A stretch of DNA of 64,000 bases, taken from the NCBI GenBank assembly GCA_036898135.1, contig CM072512.1, forward strand, positions 22,648,234-22,712,233, written 5' to 3'. Positions 49,170-58,794 of this stretch are shown here, one piece after another. Source of the stretch: Oncomelania hupensis (lineage: Eukaryota > Mollusca > Gastropoda > Littorinimorpha > Pomatiopsidae). Numbering within the stretch: position 1 is the stretch's first letter; every line of letters begins with the position of its first letter. The position numbers and the translations under genes are program-made. The notes below the pieces were generated by a model. That model ran no database searches, was not told the DNA's origin, and was given only the letters and a program-made list of their open reading frames with translations.

Positions 49170-50705
49170 TGTCACGTGGGGTTTATGGGCTCTGCACAAT
49201 GGAATTATGGACCCTCACGTTTATTCGGTGGGAACTGCTAGTAAGTCACCCTATGAATTACTTTAATAAATTTATTTGTTTAGCTCGTTCTGTGTTAAGG
49301 TTGGGGTACAGAAATAGATAGAAAAAAGGTAAAAGAATACTGTCACACTAGCTTTCACACGGCTATGAATCATATGTAGTCCAGCCTTTTGATAACAGTT
49401 AAAATCACACATTTATTTCTTCTACTCTATACAAGGTTCTCTAAGTACTAATCTAACTTAAAAAGTCTCTTTCAATGCTAATAGTTCGATCGCTGATAGT
49501 CTATGCAGCTGTTCTATCTTCATCGGGCACTCGCTAGTATATCTCATGTAGATTTGGACTACTGTGGTCCGTTTTAGAGTTTCTGAATAGTTGGACTACT
49601 GTGGTCCTGTTCTGATCAGTTTAAGTGCACTTGGGATAACACACTTAACTGGCGGGTGGTGCGGTCGAAGTCCTTCTGTGAGGTAGCTTCTGGTCCACCT
49701 GTGTCGTTGTGTAGTTGGGTTCCCTGGCCACGCTGTGGGGTCTGACAGGGAGTTTTACCGGGTCGCTCGTTCCGACTTGTGCGGTAGAGGTTCCTCAACC
49801 AACTTGTTTCTGTGGAGTGGGGTTCACAGGATAGCTCGGGATAGCTCGGGATAGCTCGCCTGCCCGTCTGTAATATAAGAGACGAAATTCTGCACAACCC
49901 TGAATAATCGGTTTGTGCAGAGCGTCTCACTGAAAGCCAAGTAGCCCTCAGTGATAGCTCCACATCTCTATACATAAGCGACGAACATTCTGCTACTTCC
50001 GGGTTCCACTGGAATCTCACTCTAAATTCCTATACATACATAAATATCAAACGTGGCTAACTATACACATACAGAATTAATAATATTATAAACATTCAGT
50101 GGTACAGCCACTGGTCTGCAAACATACATATAAGTTAAACAACAGTGGTTCCGTATGGTATGCAACATGGCGGCGTAACCGGTCGTGTTTCGCCTCGTGG
50201 TAGGCTCTTCCACATGGTCACGCAAATTCGGATTAACAATTCACATTTATGCATAGCAAATTCTTCAAACATAATTTCAACAATACTACACATATATCAC
50301 GATGAAACAGAAGGGTGTTCATTTACCTGTTTGACAAGTTCAGGCCCGTGTGACTTGATAGAATTCTACGATTCCTAAGTCCTGCTTCCTGGTCTAAGTG
50401 TAGAGAGATTTCTCTGCCAGCTTTCTAGCTGTTAACACTTCGGTGTATTACTCCCAACTGACCAAAAATGTGTTAGGCTCGGACCCAGTCAAACTGGCTC
50501 GAACCGCTTTGCGTAAGCTCTCATTGGGTAAAATGTTCATATTCAAAACTCAAGTGCTGACGTCACTGCGCTGTGTGTGTGGCTCAGGCTCGCAGTGTGC
50601 TGTAATTTAATTGCTACTGTGTACTGTACTAACTCTCTACTGTTACAAAGGCTACACAATGCTAAATAGTCGATAGGCAGAGTTTAAACTAGCCAATTCG
50701 TGACA
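49170..50705 (-). repeat. 3' LTR (1536 bp)
   Basis: Starts TGTCACGTGG and ends TTCGTGACA on the plus strand. It matches 55771-57306 at a constant offset of 6601 wherever I compared. An internal CGGGATAGCT triplet repeat lies near 49835-49857. A 134-codon minus-strand frame (49616-50020) is present in both LTRs, with no recognised domain. Confidence 0.95.
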
Positions 50706-50716
50706 GGCTCCCTCAA
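50706..50716 (-). other. Polypurine tract
   Basis: Directly upstream of the 3' LTR on the element strand the sequence reads TTGAGGGAGCC, a short purine-rich run at the place where plus-strand DNA synthesis is primed in LTR elements. Confidence 0.5.
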
Positions 50717-50872
50717 CTGAAAAAAGGCGATGACTACTGGATTCGACCTTTTTCTACTACAGAGCCTAGTTTAACACTGCACTATCCTAGGGTCCTATTT
50801 ACAAACTAAGTAAGTTGCTCTACCTGAGCTGCAATGCTGTGCCAGGTAGCTATGGACACTAGTGACAGGGTA

Positions 50873-52933
50873 TTACTGGGCGGGGACGAATTCTGGTGCT
50901 GTGGCCCTTAGTTGTGTTGGGTGGGCGACAGCTGCTGTGTCCTCCACGAGATGGCGACTGAGGTAGTCGGCTCCGTGGTTTTCTTTGCCGGGGATGTACT
51001 CGATTTGGAATGAGTACGCCTGAAGGGTGAGTGCCCATCGCATCAGGCGAGAGTTCAAAGACTTGGAGGCTGCCAGGAACGATAGTGGTTGGTGGTCCAC
51101 CTGAACTGTGAAATGGGTCCCATACAGGTAGAGTTGAAACTTCTGTATGGCCCAGACTAGTCCAAGGCATTCTTTCTCCGACGTGGCGTAGTGGGTCTCG
51201 GCGGGTCTCAATTTTCTGCTGGCGTAGGCGACAGGGAATAGCGTCTCTGCATTCTTGGGGTCGCGCTGTAGCAGTACTGCTCCGAGTCCTAAGTCGCTTG
51301 CGTCGGTGCGAAGAACGAATGGCTGAGTCAAATCGGGTAGGTGGAGTACTGGCGCCGATGTCATTCTGTCCTTGAGTGTTTGGAATGCTGTCTCGCATTC
51401 CGCTGTCCATACGACTTTGTCCGGGGCGATTTTCCGGGTTCCATTTGTCAGAGGTACGGCGATGCTGTTGTAGTTGGGGATGAACTTCTGGTAGAAGCCG
51501 CAGAGTCCTAGAAATGACTGCACTTCCTTCTTTGTCTTGGGCCTAGGAGCGTCGAGTAGGCGTTTCACTGTCTTTTCTACCGGTCGCAGGCTTCCTTGAC
51601 TGATGGTGTGTCCCAGAAATTCTAGTTCTGTGAATCCAATCTGACATTTGGTGGGTCTTGCCGTCAATCCCGTGTCTCTGAGGCGGGCGAGTAGTTGTTG
51701 TAGGAGCGTGACATGTTCCTCCCACGTGGGTGTTGCGATGAGGATGTCGTCCATAACCGAATGTAGGTGCTCGCTGCTCAGGGGTGCCAGGAGTTTTCGC
51801 ATCATGGCGCTGAAGATGCTGGGTGCGTTGTGGAGTCCGAATGGAAGTACATTGAACTCGAAGTGTCCTTCCATAGTGCTAAACGCTAGGTACTTTCGGA
51901 CTTGCGGTTGCACTGGTATCTGGTAGTATCCTTTGCTGAGGTCGATGCGTGAGAAGTACTTCGCTCGCTGTAGCTTGGCAAATAGGTCTGTCTGGTCCGG
52001 GAGTGGCTCTGGCTGGAACTGCGTTACCGCATTCAGGAGTCTGAAGTCGATGCACAGTCGATGCTCTCCGTTGGGTTTTCGCAACAATACCGTGCCTGCG
52101 CTGTAGGGTGAAGTAGACTCTGAGATGATTCCGGCTGCCAGTAAGGTGTCTATCTCTTCCTTGATGGCTCGCTGCTGCGACAGTGGCATCGGGTAGAGCT
52201 TCTGGCGGACGGGTGTTGGGTCGGTCACCGTTAGGGTTACTTCGACGAGGTCTGTCCTCCCTGGTCGGTCTGTGAGCACAGTCTGATGTTGTCGAATGAC
52301 CTGTAGTACTTGCTGTCGCTGTTTAGCGGCTAGGTCTCCGTTGAGTATCACGTCTTTGTAGGTTTCTTTGGAGTGCAGGGGATACTCTACTGCATTGGTC
52401 TCCATGCTTTCTCCTTCTTCCGCGATGGCGATGGCTAACAAGTTGTGAGTGCTGGGGGTCGCTGGTCGGTCCGTGTATTTCTTGAGGAGATTGATGTGGT
52501 GGTATCGGGCTCTCCCGTTCACCTCTACTTGGTAGACTGTCTTGGATTTCTTGGCAGTCACCCGGTACGGTCCTCTCCAAGCGATGTCCAGCTTGTTGGT
52601 TCCACTTGGAAGTAAGAGTAGCACTTGATCGCCGACTTGCAGTTCTCTGTCCTTCGCGTGGCGGTTGTAGTACTTCGCCTGACGGGCTCTTGCCTTCTTC
52701 AGTGCTTCACCAGCTTTCTTCCACGTTGCTTTGAGGGTTTCCTGCAGGTCTGCGACGTACTTGGTGGCACCTCTGGGTGTGTCGTCTATCTTGGCTTCCG
52801 TCCAACTTCTGCGTAGGGCTTCTGCGGTCCTGCTAGCGGTCTGCCGAATAGCAATGTTGACGGGGTGTAGCCTGTGGCTGCATGGGGCGTTTCTCTGTAT
52901 GCGAACAGTGCCGCATTCACGTAGGTGTCCCAC
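50873..52933 (-). CDS. pol: Gypsy pol, second part: integrase GPY/F module, reverse transcriptase, RNase H
   Basis: A frame of 686 codons. Residues about 50-155 finish the integrase, with the GPY/F module (WRGPYRV near 119-125). The reverse transcriptase follows: LCIDFRLLN, FSRIDLSKGYYQI (motif A), LPFGLHNAPSIF (motif B), VMDD active site (393-396) and FLGHTIS. RNase H shows TDAS (Asp544), EKE (586-588), VDHQPL (Asp613) and GADYLS (Asp656). All catalytic residues appear present. Translation probably depends on a -1 shift from the upstream frame in the 148-bp overlap; residues before about 50 in this frame are likely shadow. The stop is 168 bp before the 3' LTR. Confidence 0.9.
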   Translation of the reverse strand: MGHLRECGTVRIQRNAPCSHRLHPVNIAIRQTASRTAEALRRSWTEAKIDDTPRGATKYVADLQETLKATWKKAGEALKKARARQAKYYNRHAKDRELQVGDQVLLLLPSGTNKLDIAWRGPYRVTAKKSKTVYQVEVNGRARYHHINLLKKYTDRPATPSTHNLLAIAIAEEGESMETNAVEYPLHSKETYKDVILNGDLAAKQRQQVLQVIRQHQTVLTDRPGRTDLVEVTLTVTDPTPVRQKLYPMPLSQQRAIKEEIDTLLAAGIISESTSPYSAGTVLLRKPNGEHRLCIDFRLLNAVTQFQPEPLPDQTDLFAKLQRAKYFSRIDLSKGYYQIPVQPQVRKYLAFSTMEGHFEFNVLPFGLHNAPSIFSAMMRKLLAPLSSEHLHSVMDDILIATPTWEEHVTLLQQLLARLRDTGLTARPTKCQIGFTELEFLGHTISQGSLRPVEKTVKRLLDAPRPKTKKEVQSFLGLCGFYQKFIPNYNSIAVPLTNGTRKIAPDKVVWTAECETAFQTLKDRMTSAPVLHLPDLTQPFVLRTDASDLGLGAVLLQRDPKNAETLFPVAYASRKLRPAETHYATSEKECLGLVWAIQKFQLYLYGTHFTVQVDHQPLSFLAASKSLNSRLMRWALTLQAYSFQIEYIPGKENHGADYLSRHLVEDTAAVAHPTQLRATAPEFVPAQ

Positions 52934-55407
52934 GCTTCTGGATTGTCGTCGGCGACTTTCCTGAGTATGGTGAGAAGGGTTCCATTCAGTCTTTCTACTT
53001 GTCCGTTGCTGGCGGGGTGGTATGGTGGTGTGCGAATGTGATGGACTTGTATCAACTCGAACACGTCTTGCATCAGGCGGCCGGTGAACTGAGATCCGTT
53101 GTCCGTTCTAATGCTGTCCGGGAATCCGACTCTGGTAAAGATGGCGATGAGTGCATCTGCAATCTTCTTGGTGTCGATCGCTGGCAACGGGACTGCTTCG
53201 CACCACATCGTACATGCGTCGACGAGTGTGAGTAGAAATCTGTTCCGCTTCTTGGTCATGGGCAGTGGTCCTACTATGTCTACTGAGACTTGCTGGAATG
53301 GCACGCCGACTACTACTGATGGTCCTAAGGTAACTGGTACGGTGTGATGTCGCGGGGAATATCGTTGACATTGGTGGCAAGATTTCACGTAGCGCTTGAC
53401 ATCCTCCGTGATTCCTGGCCAATAGTAGTGTGCGCTGATTCTCTGCACTGTGGCTCCAATTCCCATGTGTCCGCTGAGTGGCATGCTGTGGCCTAATTCT
53501 AGTACTTGGGCTCGAAGGGTGGCTGGTAGTACTAGTTGGGTGTGATCTCCATCTCCTTGTCGATGTAGAACTCCCTGTTCCATGTAGAAGTCTCCCTTGT
53601 GCGGGGGTGTGTGCGCCTTGGGTAGCTTCTGGAAGCACTTCGCTATCGAGGTGTCTTCTTTCTGTGCTGTTTTGATCTCTTCGAGTCCTGGATTCGGAGC
53701 GAACTCGGGCTGGGGTGGTTGGGTTTTAGCTGGGGCCCTGGTTTGCACTGCAGCTATCTCTACAGTTTTTGGGGGCGTGCCTAAGAACACATACCTACAA
53801 CCTAGCACTAGATCATACAGGGGTTTCTGTAAAACAGCTGCTTGGATTCGTCCTGTGACGTACCTACTCTCTACTTCGATCCAAGCTATTGGGCAAGTAG
53901 TCGTCGGTTTCGTCAAGTCTGCTCCTTGTAAGTCGACTGTCTTGTCTGTCAAGTCCGCGCGCGATACAAGAGACTCGCTGACTATCGCGTCGTATGATAG
54001 ACCTGTGTCATACAGACAGTTCGCTTCTTTTCCGTTGACCTTGACCGTGTCTGTCACCGATGGGTGTTCTCCGATCGTGTGTGGCTTATTACCGCTACTT
54101 TGAGTTAGAACTCTGTGCGCTGGCCGGCTTTCGCGCTCTTCCCTACGTTGTGCGGCCAACTTGAAACATTCTGCGGTGGAGTGATTGTTTCTGTTGCAGA
54201 ACGAACAATACCGTCTCTGTTCTGCGGGACCTCTTTTCCCGAATTCCGTGTTGGGTCCTTTATTTTGCCCAGGTCTGGGGTTATTCGGCTTATTCGCGGT
54301 GCGCTCTTCTCGGTTAGGGCTTCGTTTCTGTGCCTCTTTCCCGTTAGGCTTTAGGTCTCGCCTGAAGCTCTTGGCTTCTCCGTGTGCGGCCACGTACCTA
54401 TCTGCGACCTTGACCAGATCTTCTAGTCTTTCCGCGCCCTGCTCTACTGAGAAGGTTCTCAGCTCGGGGGTCATGGTTTCCCGTAGCTGTTCCCATACTA
54501 ACAGTTCTGTCAGTCCATCATACGTCTTAGCCGTGGCTGACTGGCTAATCCACTTATCCAGCGTTGTGGACAACCGATCCGCGAACTGCGCATAGCTCTC
54601 TCCTTTCACTCTCCGATTGGTGCGGAACTTTTGCCGGTAGCATTCTCCTGTCAGTTCGAATCCCGTTAGGAGTGCCTCTTTTACTTTGTGATAGTCAGTC
54701 ACTCTGTCAGTCGGTAGCTTACTGTAGATGTCATAAGCCTTTCCTCTAAGTCCTTGACTAAGCTTGAAAGACCAATGAGTGGGATCTAGTTTATACTCTG
54801 TTGCTAGGCGCTCAAACCTAGTCAGATAGAGATCTAGACCTTCTTCTCTCTCATTGAATGTTCCCAGTGGAAATGACATTCCTTGTACAGGGTTGGATGC
54901 TACCTCTAGCTGATCTGAGTGGGAAGGGGTTGAGGAAGAACTTGAAGCTCCTGATCCCAATCTTCTTAGCTCTAACTCATGCTGTCTTTCTTTTTCCTTT
55001 TCTTCCCTCTCTTTTTCTTTCTCTGCCCTCTCTTTTTCTTTTTCTGCCCTCTCATACTCCCATCTCCTAACTTCTGCTTCTCTCTCTGCTGCTAATGCTG
55101 CCTTCTTCTGTTCTCCTTCTAATTCTAGTTTCTTCTGCTCTGCTTCTAATTTCTTTTGCTCTGCTTCTAATTCTGCTTTTCTCTGATCTGCTTCGAGTTT
55201 CTTCTGTTCTGCTTCTAATGCTAGTTTCTTCTGCTCTGCTTCTAGGGCTAGTTTCTTCGCCTCCCTTTCTGCTGCTCTCTCTGCCTTAGCCTCCTGTTTC
55301 TCTACCTCTGCATTTATATACGCAATTAGGTCCGCCCCTGCTAAGTGTAAAGCTTCTCCCAATTCCTTGAAACGCAATCTCAAGGCCACTGGGTCCGACA
55401 TTGCCAA
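52786..55407 (-). CDS. gag-pol: Gypsy gag, protease and integrase core
   Basis: A frame of 873 codons starting at 55407. In order: an Ala/Lys/Glu-rich coiled coil (about 35-150) with repeated LEAEQKK units; a gag capsid-like region (about 175-345); a CCHC knuckle (CSFCNRNNHSTAEC, 401-414); an aspartic protease with DTG at 467-469 and the LYDLVLGC end; an HHCC zinc-binding domain (His640, His647, Cys677, Cys680); and an integrase core with Asp710, Asp769 and Glu805 (D,D-35-E). It ends at a TAG just after GRPLAGPQKPY. The next domain continues in the -1 frame, so gag through integrase would be made without reverse transcriptase unless ribosomes shift. Confidence 0.92.
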   Translation of the reverse strand: MAMSDPVALRLRFKELGEALHLAGADLIAYINAEVEKQEAKAERAAEREAKKLALEAEQKKLALEAEQKKLEADQRKAELEAEQKKLEAEQKKLELEGEQKKAALAAEREAEVRRWEYERAEKEKERAEKEKEREEKEKERQHELELRRLGSGASSSSSTPSHSDQLEVASNPVQGMSFPLGTFNEREEGLDLYLTRFERLATEYKLDPTHWSFKLSQGLRGKAYDIYSKLPTDRVTDYHKVKEALLTGFELTGECYRQKFRTNRRVKGESYAQFADRLSTTLDKWISQSATAKTYDGLTELLVWEQLRETMTPELRTFSVEQGAERLEDLVKVADRYVAAHGEAKSFRRDLKPNGKEAQKRSPNREERTANKPNNPRPGQNKGPNTEFGKRGPAEQRRYCSFCNRNNHSTAECFKLAAQRREERESRPAHRVLTQSSGNKPHTIGEHPSVTDTVKVNGKEANCLYDTGLSYDAIVSESLVSRADLTDKTVDLQGADLTKPTTTCPIAWIEVESRYVTGRIQAAVLQKPLYDLVLGCRYVFLGTPPKTVEIAAVQTRAPAKTQPPQPEFAPNPGLEEIKTAQKEDTSIAKCFQKLPKAHTPPHKGDFYMEQGVLHRQGDGDHTQLVLPATLRAQVLELGHSMPLSGHMGIGATVQRISAHYYWPGITEDVKRYVKSCHQCQRYSPRHHTVPVTLGPSVVVGVPFQQVSVDIVGPLPMTKKRNRFLLTLVDACTMWCEAVPLPAIDTKKIADALIAIFTRVGFPDSIRTDNGSQFTGRLMQDVFELIQVHHIRTPPYHPASNGQVERLNGTLLTILRKVADDNPEAWDTYVNAALFAYRETPHAATGYTPSTLLFGRPLAGPQKPYAEVGRKPR

Positions 55408-55770
55408 ACGTGTCTATGAACACCCTCTGAATCACGTGGAATACCAAAACACTAGCAATATTGCAAGTCAATAACAACAATGCAAAGACAATCAAATTCG
55501 TAATCAATAATAGAATAAAACAAGAGTCAAATGGCATACAACAGTTATTTAAGCAAAACCTGCAAAAGAACAATGCAACATACAGGCACAAAAATAATTG
55601 AAGCAAAAAAGTTTTTAACTAAAGAATAGTGCACCACAACTGATCAGTGTTATACTCTTACACTATTCTAAGTTATTCTACTTCTACTGTTATCTAATTT
55701 TATTGTACTTAGATCCGTTTATACCCAATTCCTATTATACACAGATCCTGGCTAGGCTCGCCAATTAAAG
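55408..55770 (-). other. Gypsy 5' leader with candidate primer binding site
   Basis: About 363 bp between the 5' LTR and the gag start. Directly inside the LTR (55770 downward) the element strand reads CTTTAATTGGCGAGCCTAGC. The TGGCGAGCC core, eight bases in, would pair with a tRNA ending GGCTCGCCA. The primer tRNA is not identified. No coding frame is supported here. Confidence 0.6.
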
Positions 55771-57306
55771 TGTCACGTGGGGTTTATGGGCTCTGCACAA
55801 TGGAATTATGGACCCTCACGTTTATTCGGTGGGAACTGCTAGTAAGTCACCCTATGAATTACTTTAATAAATTTATTTGTTTAGCTCGTTCTGTGTTAAG
55901 GTTGGGGTACAGAAATAGATAGAAAAAAGGTAAAAGAATACTGTCACACTAGCTTTCACACGGCTATGAATCATATGTAGTCCAGCCTTTTGATAACAGT
56001 TAAAATCACACATTTATTTCTTCTACTCTATACAAGGTTCTCTAAGTACTAATCTAACTTAAAAAGTCTCTTTCAATGCTAATAGTTCGATCGCTGATAG
56101 TCTATGCAGCTGTTCTATCTTCATCGGGCACTCGCTAGTATATCTCATGTAGATTTGGACTACTGTGGTCCGTTTTAGAGTTTCTGAATAGTTGGACTAC
56201 TGTGGTCCTGTTCTGATCAGTTTAAGTGCACTTGGGATAACACACTTAACTGGCGGGTGGTGCGGTCGAAGTCCTTCTGTGAGGTAGCTTCTGGTCCACC
56301 TGTGTCGTTGTGTAGTTGGGTTCCCTGGCCACGCTGTGGGGTCTGACAGGGAGTTTTACCGGGTCGCTCGTTCCGACTTGTGCGGTAGAGGTTCCTCAAC
56401 CAACTTGTTTCTGTGGAGTGGGGTTCACAGGATAGCTCGGGATAGCTCGGGATAGCTCGCCTGCCCGTCTGTAATATAAGAGACGAAATTCTGCACAACC
56501 CTGAATAATCGGTTTGTGCAGAGCGTCTCACTGAAAGCCAAGTAGCCCTCAGTGATAGCTCCACATCTCTATACATAAGCGACGAACATTCTGCTACTTC
56601 CGGGTTCCACTGGAATCTCACTCTAAATTCCTATACATACATAAATATCAAACGTGGCTAACTATACACATACAGAATTAATAATATTATAAACATTCAG
56701 TGGTACAGCCACTGGTCTGCAAACATACATATAAGTTAAACAACAGTGGTTCCGTATGGTATGCAACATGGCGGCGTAACCGGTCGTGTTTCGCCTCGTG
56801 GTAGGCTCTTCCACATGGTCACGCAAATTCGGATTAACAATTCACATTTATGCATAGCAAATTCTTCAAACATAATTTCAACAATACTACACATATATCA
56901 CGATGAAACAGAAGGGTGTTCATTTACCTGTTTGACAAGTTCAGGCCCGTGTGACTTGATAGAATTCTACGATTCCTAAGTCCTGCTTCCTGGTCTAAGT
57001 GTAGAGAGATTTCTCTGCCAGCTTTCTAGCTGTTAACACTTCGGTGTATTACTCCCAACTGACCAAAAATGTGTTAGGCTCGGACCCAGTCAAACTGGCT
57101 CGAACCGCTTTGCGTAAGCTCTCATTGGGTAAAATGTTCATATTCAAAACTCAAGTGCTGACGTCACTGCGCTGTGTGTGTGGCTCAGGCTCGCAGTGTG
57201 CTGTAATTTAATTGCTACTGTGTACTGTACTAACTCTCTACTGTTACAAAGGCTACACAATGCTAAATAGTCGATAGGCAGAGTTTAAACTAGCCAATTC
57301 GTGACA
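55771..57306 (-). repeat. 5' LTR (1536 bp)
   Basis: Same length as the 3' LTR and no difference seen by eye. It should carry the element's promoter on the minus strand; no clear TATA box was picked out. Confidence 0.95.
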
Positions 57307-57311
57307 GTCTC

Positions 57312-58089
57312 AAAAAACAGTGACATTTTTATTGCAAGCACCAAAGCAATTATTTATTAAACTAATATTATTCTTTTTAACTGATACAGTAAATTTGTTA
57401 TATGTATTTCAATGATATGTATTTTAATGAGAAACACGTATTTAACAAATGTTGCGTTGCAGGCGGAAATTTTCATAAATCATCTTAAATCTTTGGTAAA
57501 TCGATAAGAAAAAATAACCAGTAACACCATCTGAATATTTCGGGCTACACCCAACTTCAGCAAAAACAAACAAAACGTCACTGACCATATTTACACCATT
57601 GAGCACGCACAGCAGCACACTATTCTTTTAAATAAAGAAATTTTTTTTTAAAATTTAAGCCTATTAGTTTTTTTCCGGAAATTTTAAGATTCGAATATTA
57701 TAAAGTATAGGCCTAAATATTATTAATTACAATAGATATAGTTTATACATTTATTTATGTAAAAAACAAACAATACAGGTCTAATAATTATATTCAGTAG
57801 TGAGCTTCTTCACTGCGCGGAGACTGACTTATAATATATTGTAGATTAAGCCTATGTATACTGTATAACAGTGTCTACTTGGTTCTAGGCAGGAAATGGA
57901 GAATGCAATTATTAGCCTACTGCTGAGAACTAACAAACTGCAAATCAAGGAACGCAACTATTAAATATGGTCGATAATAATTATGCTTATCTTAACAAAG
58001 TATACCGTTGCGAAATGCTAATCGAACAGAATTAGAAGCAACAGCGATCATTTTTTATGTTTAACTAGTCGTAGTCGTGAAAGCATCAT
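57312..58089. other. AT-rich sequence right of the gypsy element
   Basis: No gene recognised. With 48648-49164 it may form the interior of an older element bounded by the inverted-repeat arms. Confidence 0.4.
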
Positions 58090-58169
58090 TTCGTAACACA
58101 TCGGAGAGCTTCGTTCGACTTCGGTGATTGCCTTTTTCGGCGAATGACTGGAACTAGGTTTGAAAAAAC
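58090..58169. repeat. Inverted-repeat arm R
   Basis: Reverse complement of 48547-48647 (TCGGAGAGCTTCGTTCGACT ... GACTGGAACTAGGTTTG). It lacks the extra 20-bp segment of arm L. Confidence 0.85.
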
Positions 58170-58228
58170 AAGTTTGCGTCCGGGGGCATGCCTCCCCGGA
58201 AAATTTTTTTTCAAGGATGCAAAATGGT

Positions 58229-58499
58229 GAAGAAACGGAAACTCCGATGGTATGGCCACGTCACCAGATCATCAGGCCTTGCAAAGACCATTCTGCAAGG
58301 CACAGTGCAAGGAGGTAGAAGAAGGGGGAGACCGAAATAGAGGTGGGAGGACAACATTCGAGAATGGACTGGTTTGACACTGAGCGAAGCCATGAGGGCT
58401 GCTGAGGACAAAGAATGATGGAGTATGCTGGTTAAACGATCATCTGTGGTGCCCCTACGACCTTCGGGTTATGGGACAGGATAGGATAGAAAATGGTGC
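58229..58499 (+). mobile_element. RTE-type LINE, copy 3 (270-bp 3' end)
   Basis: Only the last coding segment (KKRKLRWYGHVTRSSGLAK onward) and the GGATA tail remain. AAAATGG flanks both sides (58221-58227 and 58500-58506), a clear target-site duplication, so this is an independent, severely 5'-truncated insertion. One stop (AAATAG where copy 1 has AAAAAG) breaks the frame at about 58336. It landed inside the hAT-type element. Confidence 0.85.
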
Positions 58500-58794
58500 A
58501 ATCTGGTACAATCTGAACCTTGAAAAAGCCATTTGTGATGGTCTGGGACTTTGAGCTTTTTGAACAATTGAACTGACAAACTCTGGGGTACAAAAATTAT
58601 CCTTTGCCCCTCCCTTAAAAAAAAAATTACACACACAAACATTTATTTATCAGCAGAGATGTTTTGTATACTATTATTTATTATTCACTACTTTTTGTTG
58701 ATCGTTAACGGTATAAAGCTTTACCTTTTAGTTTGTGAACATCACCACCCTGCTTTCACTTTCAGCCTTGCTGCACTAGGTTCCTCGGCATTAG

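Larger units (their letters stand above)
49170..57306 (-). mobile_element. Complete Gmr1-like Ty3/gypsy LTR retrotransposon
   Basis: An 8137-bp element bounded by TG...CA LTRs and a 5-bp target duplication, GTCTC (49165-49169 and 57307-57311). It reads on the minus strand: 5' LTR at right, leader, gag-protease-integrase frame, then an overlapping reverse transcriptase-RNase H frame, and 3' LTR at left. Integrase upstream of reverse transcriptase is the order described for Gmr1-type gypsy elements and differs from the usual gypsy order. No envelope frame is present. Apparent LTR identity and open frames point to very recent insertion and possibly an active family. Confidence 0.92.

Noticed and set aside
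51543..55606. Plus- and minus-strand frames overlapping the gypsy genes
   Set aside because: They are shadows of gag-pol in other frames; none shows its own motifs.
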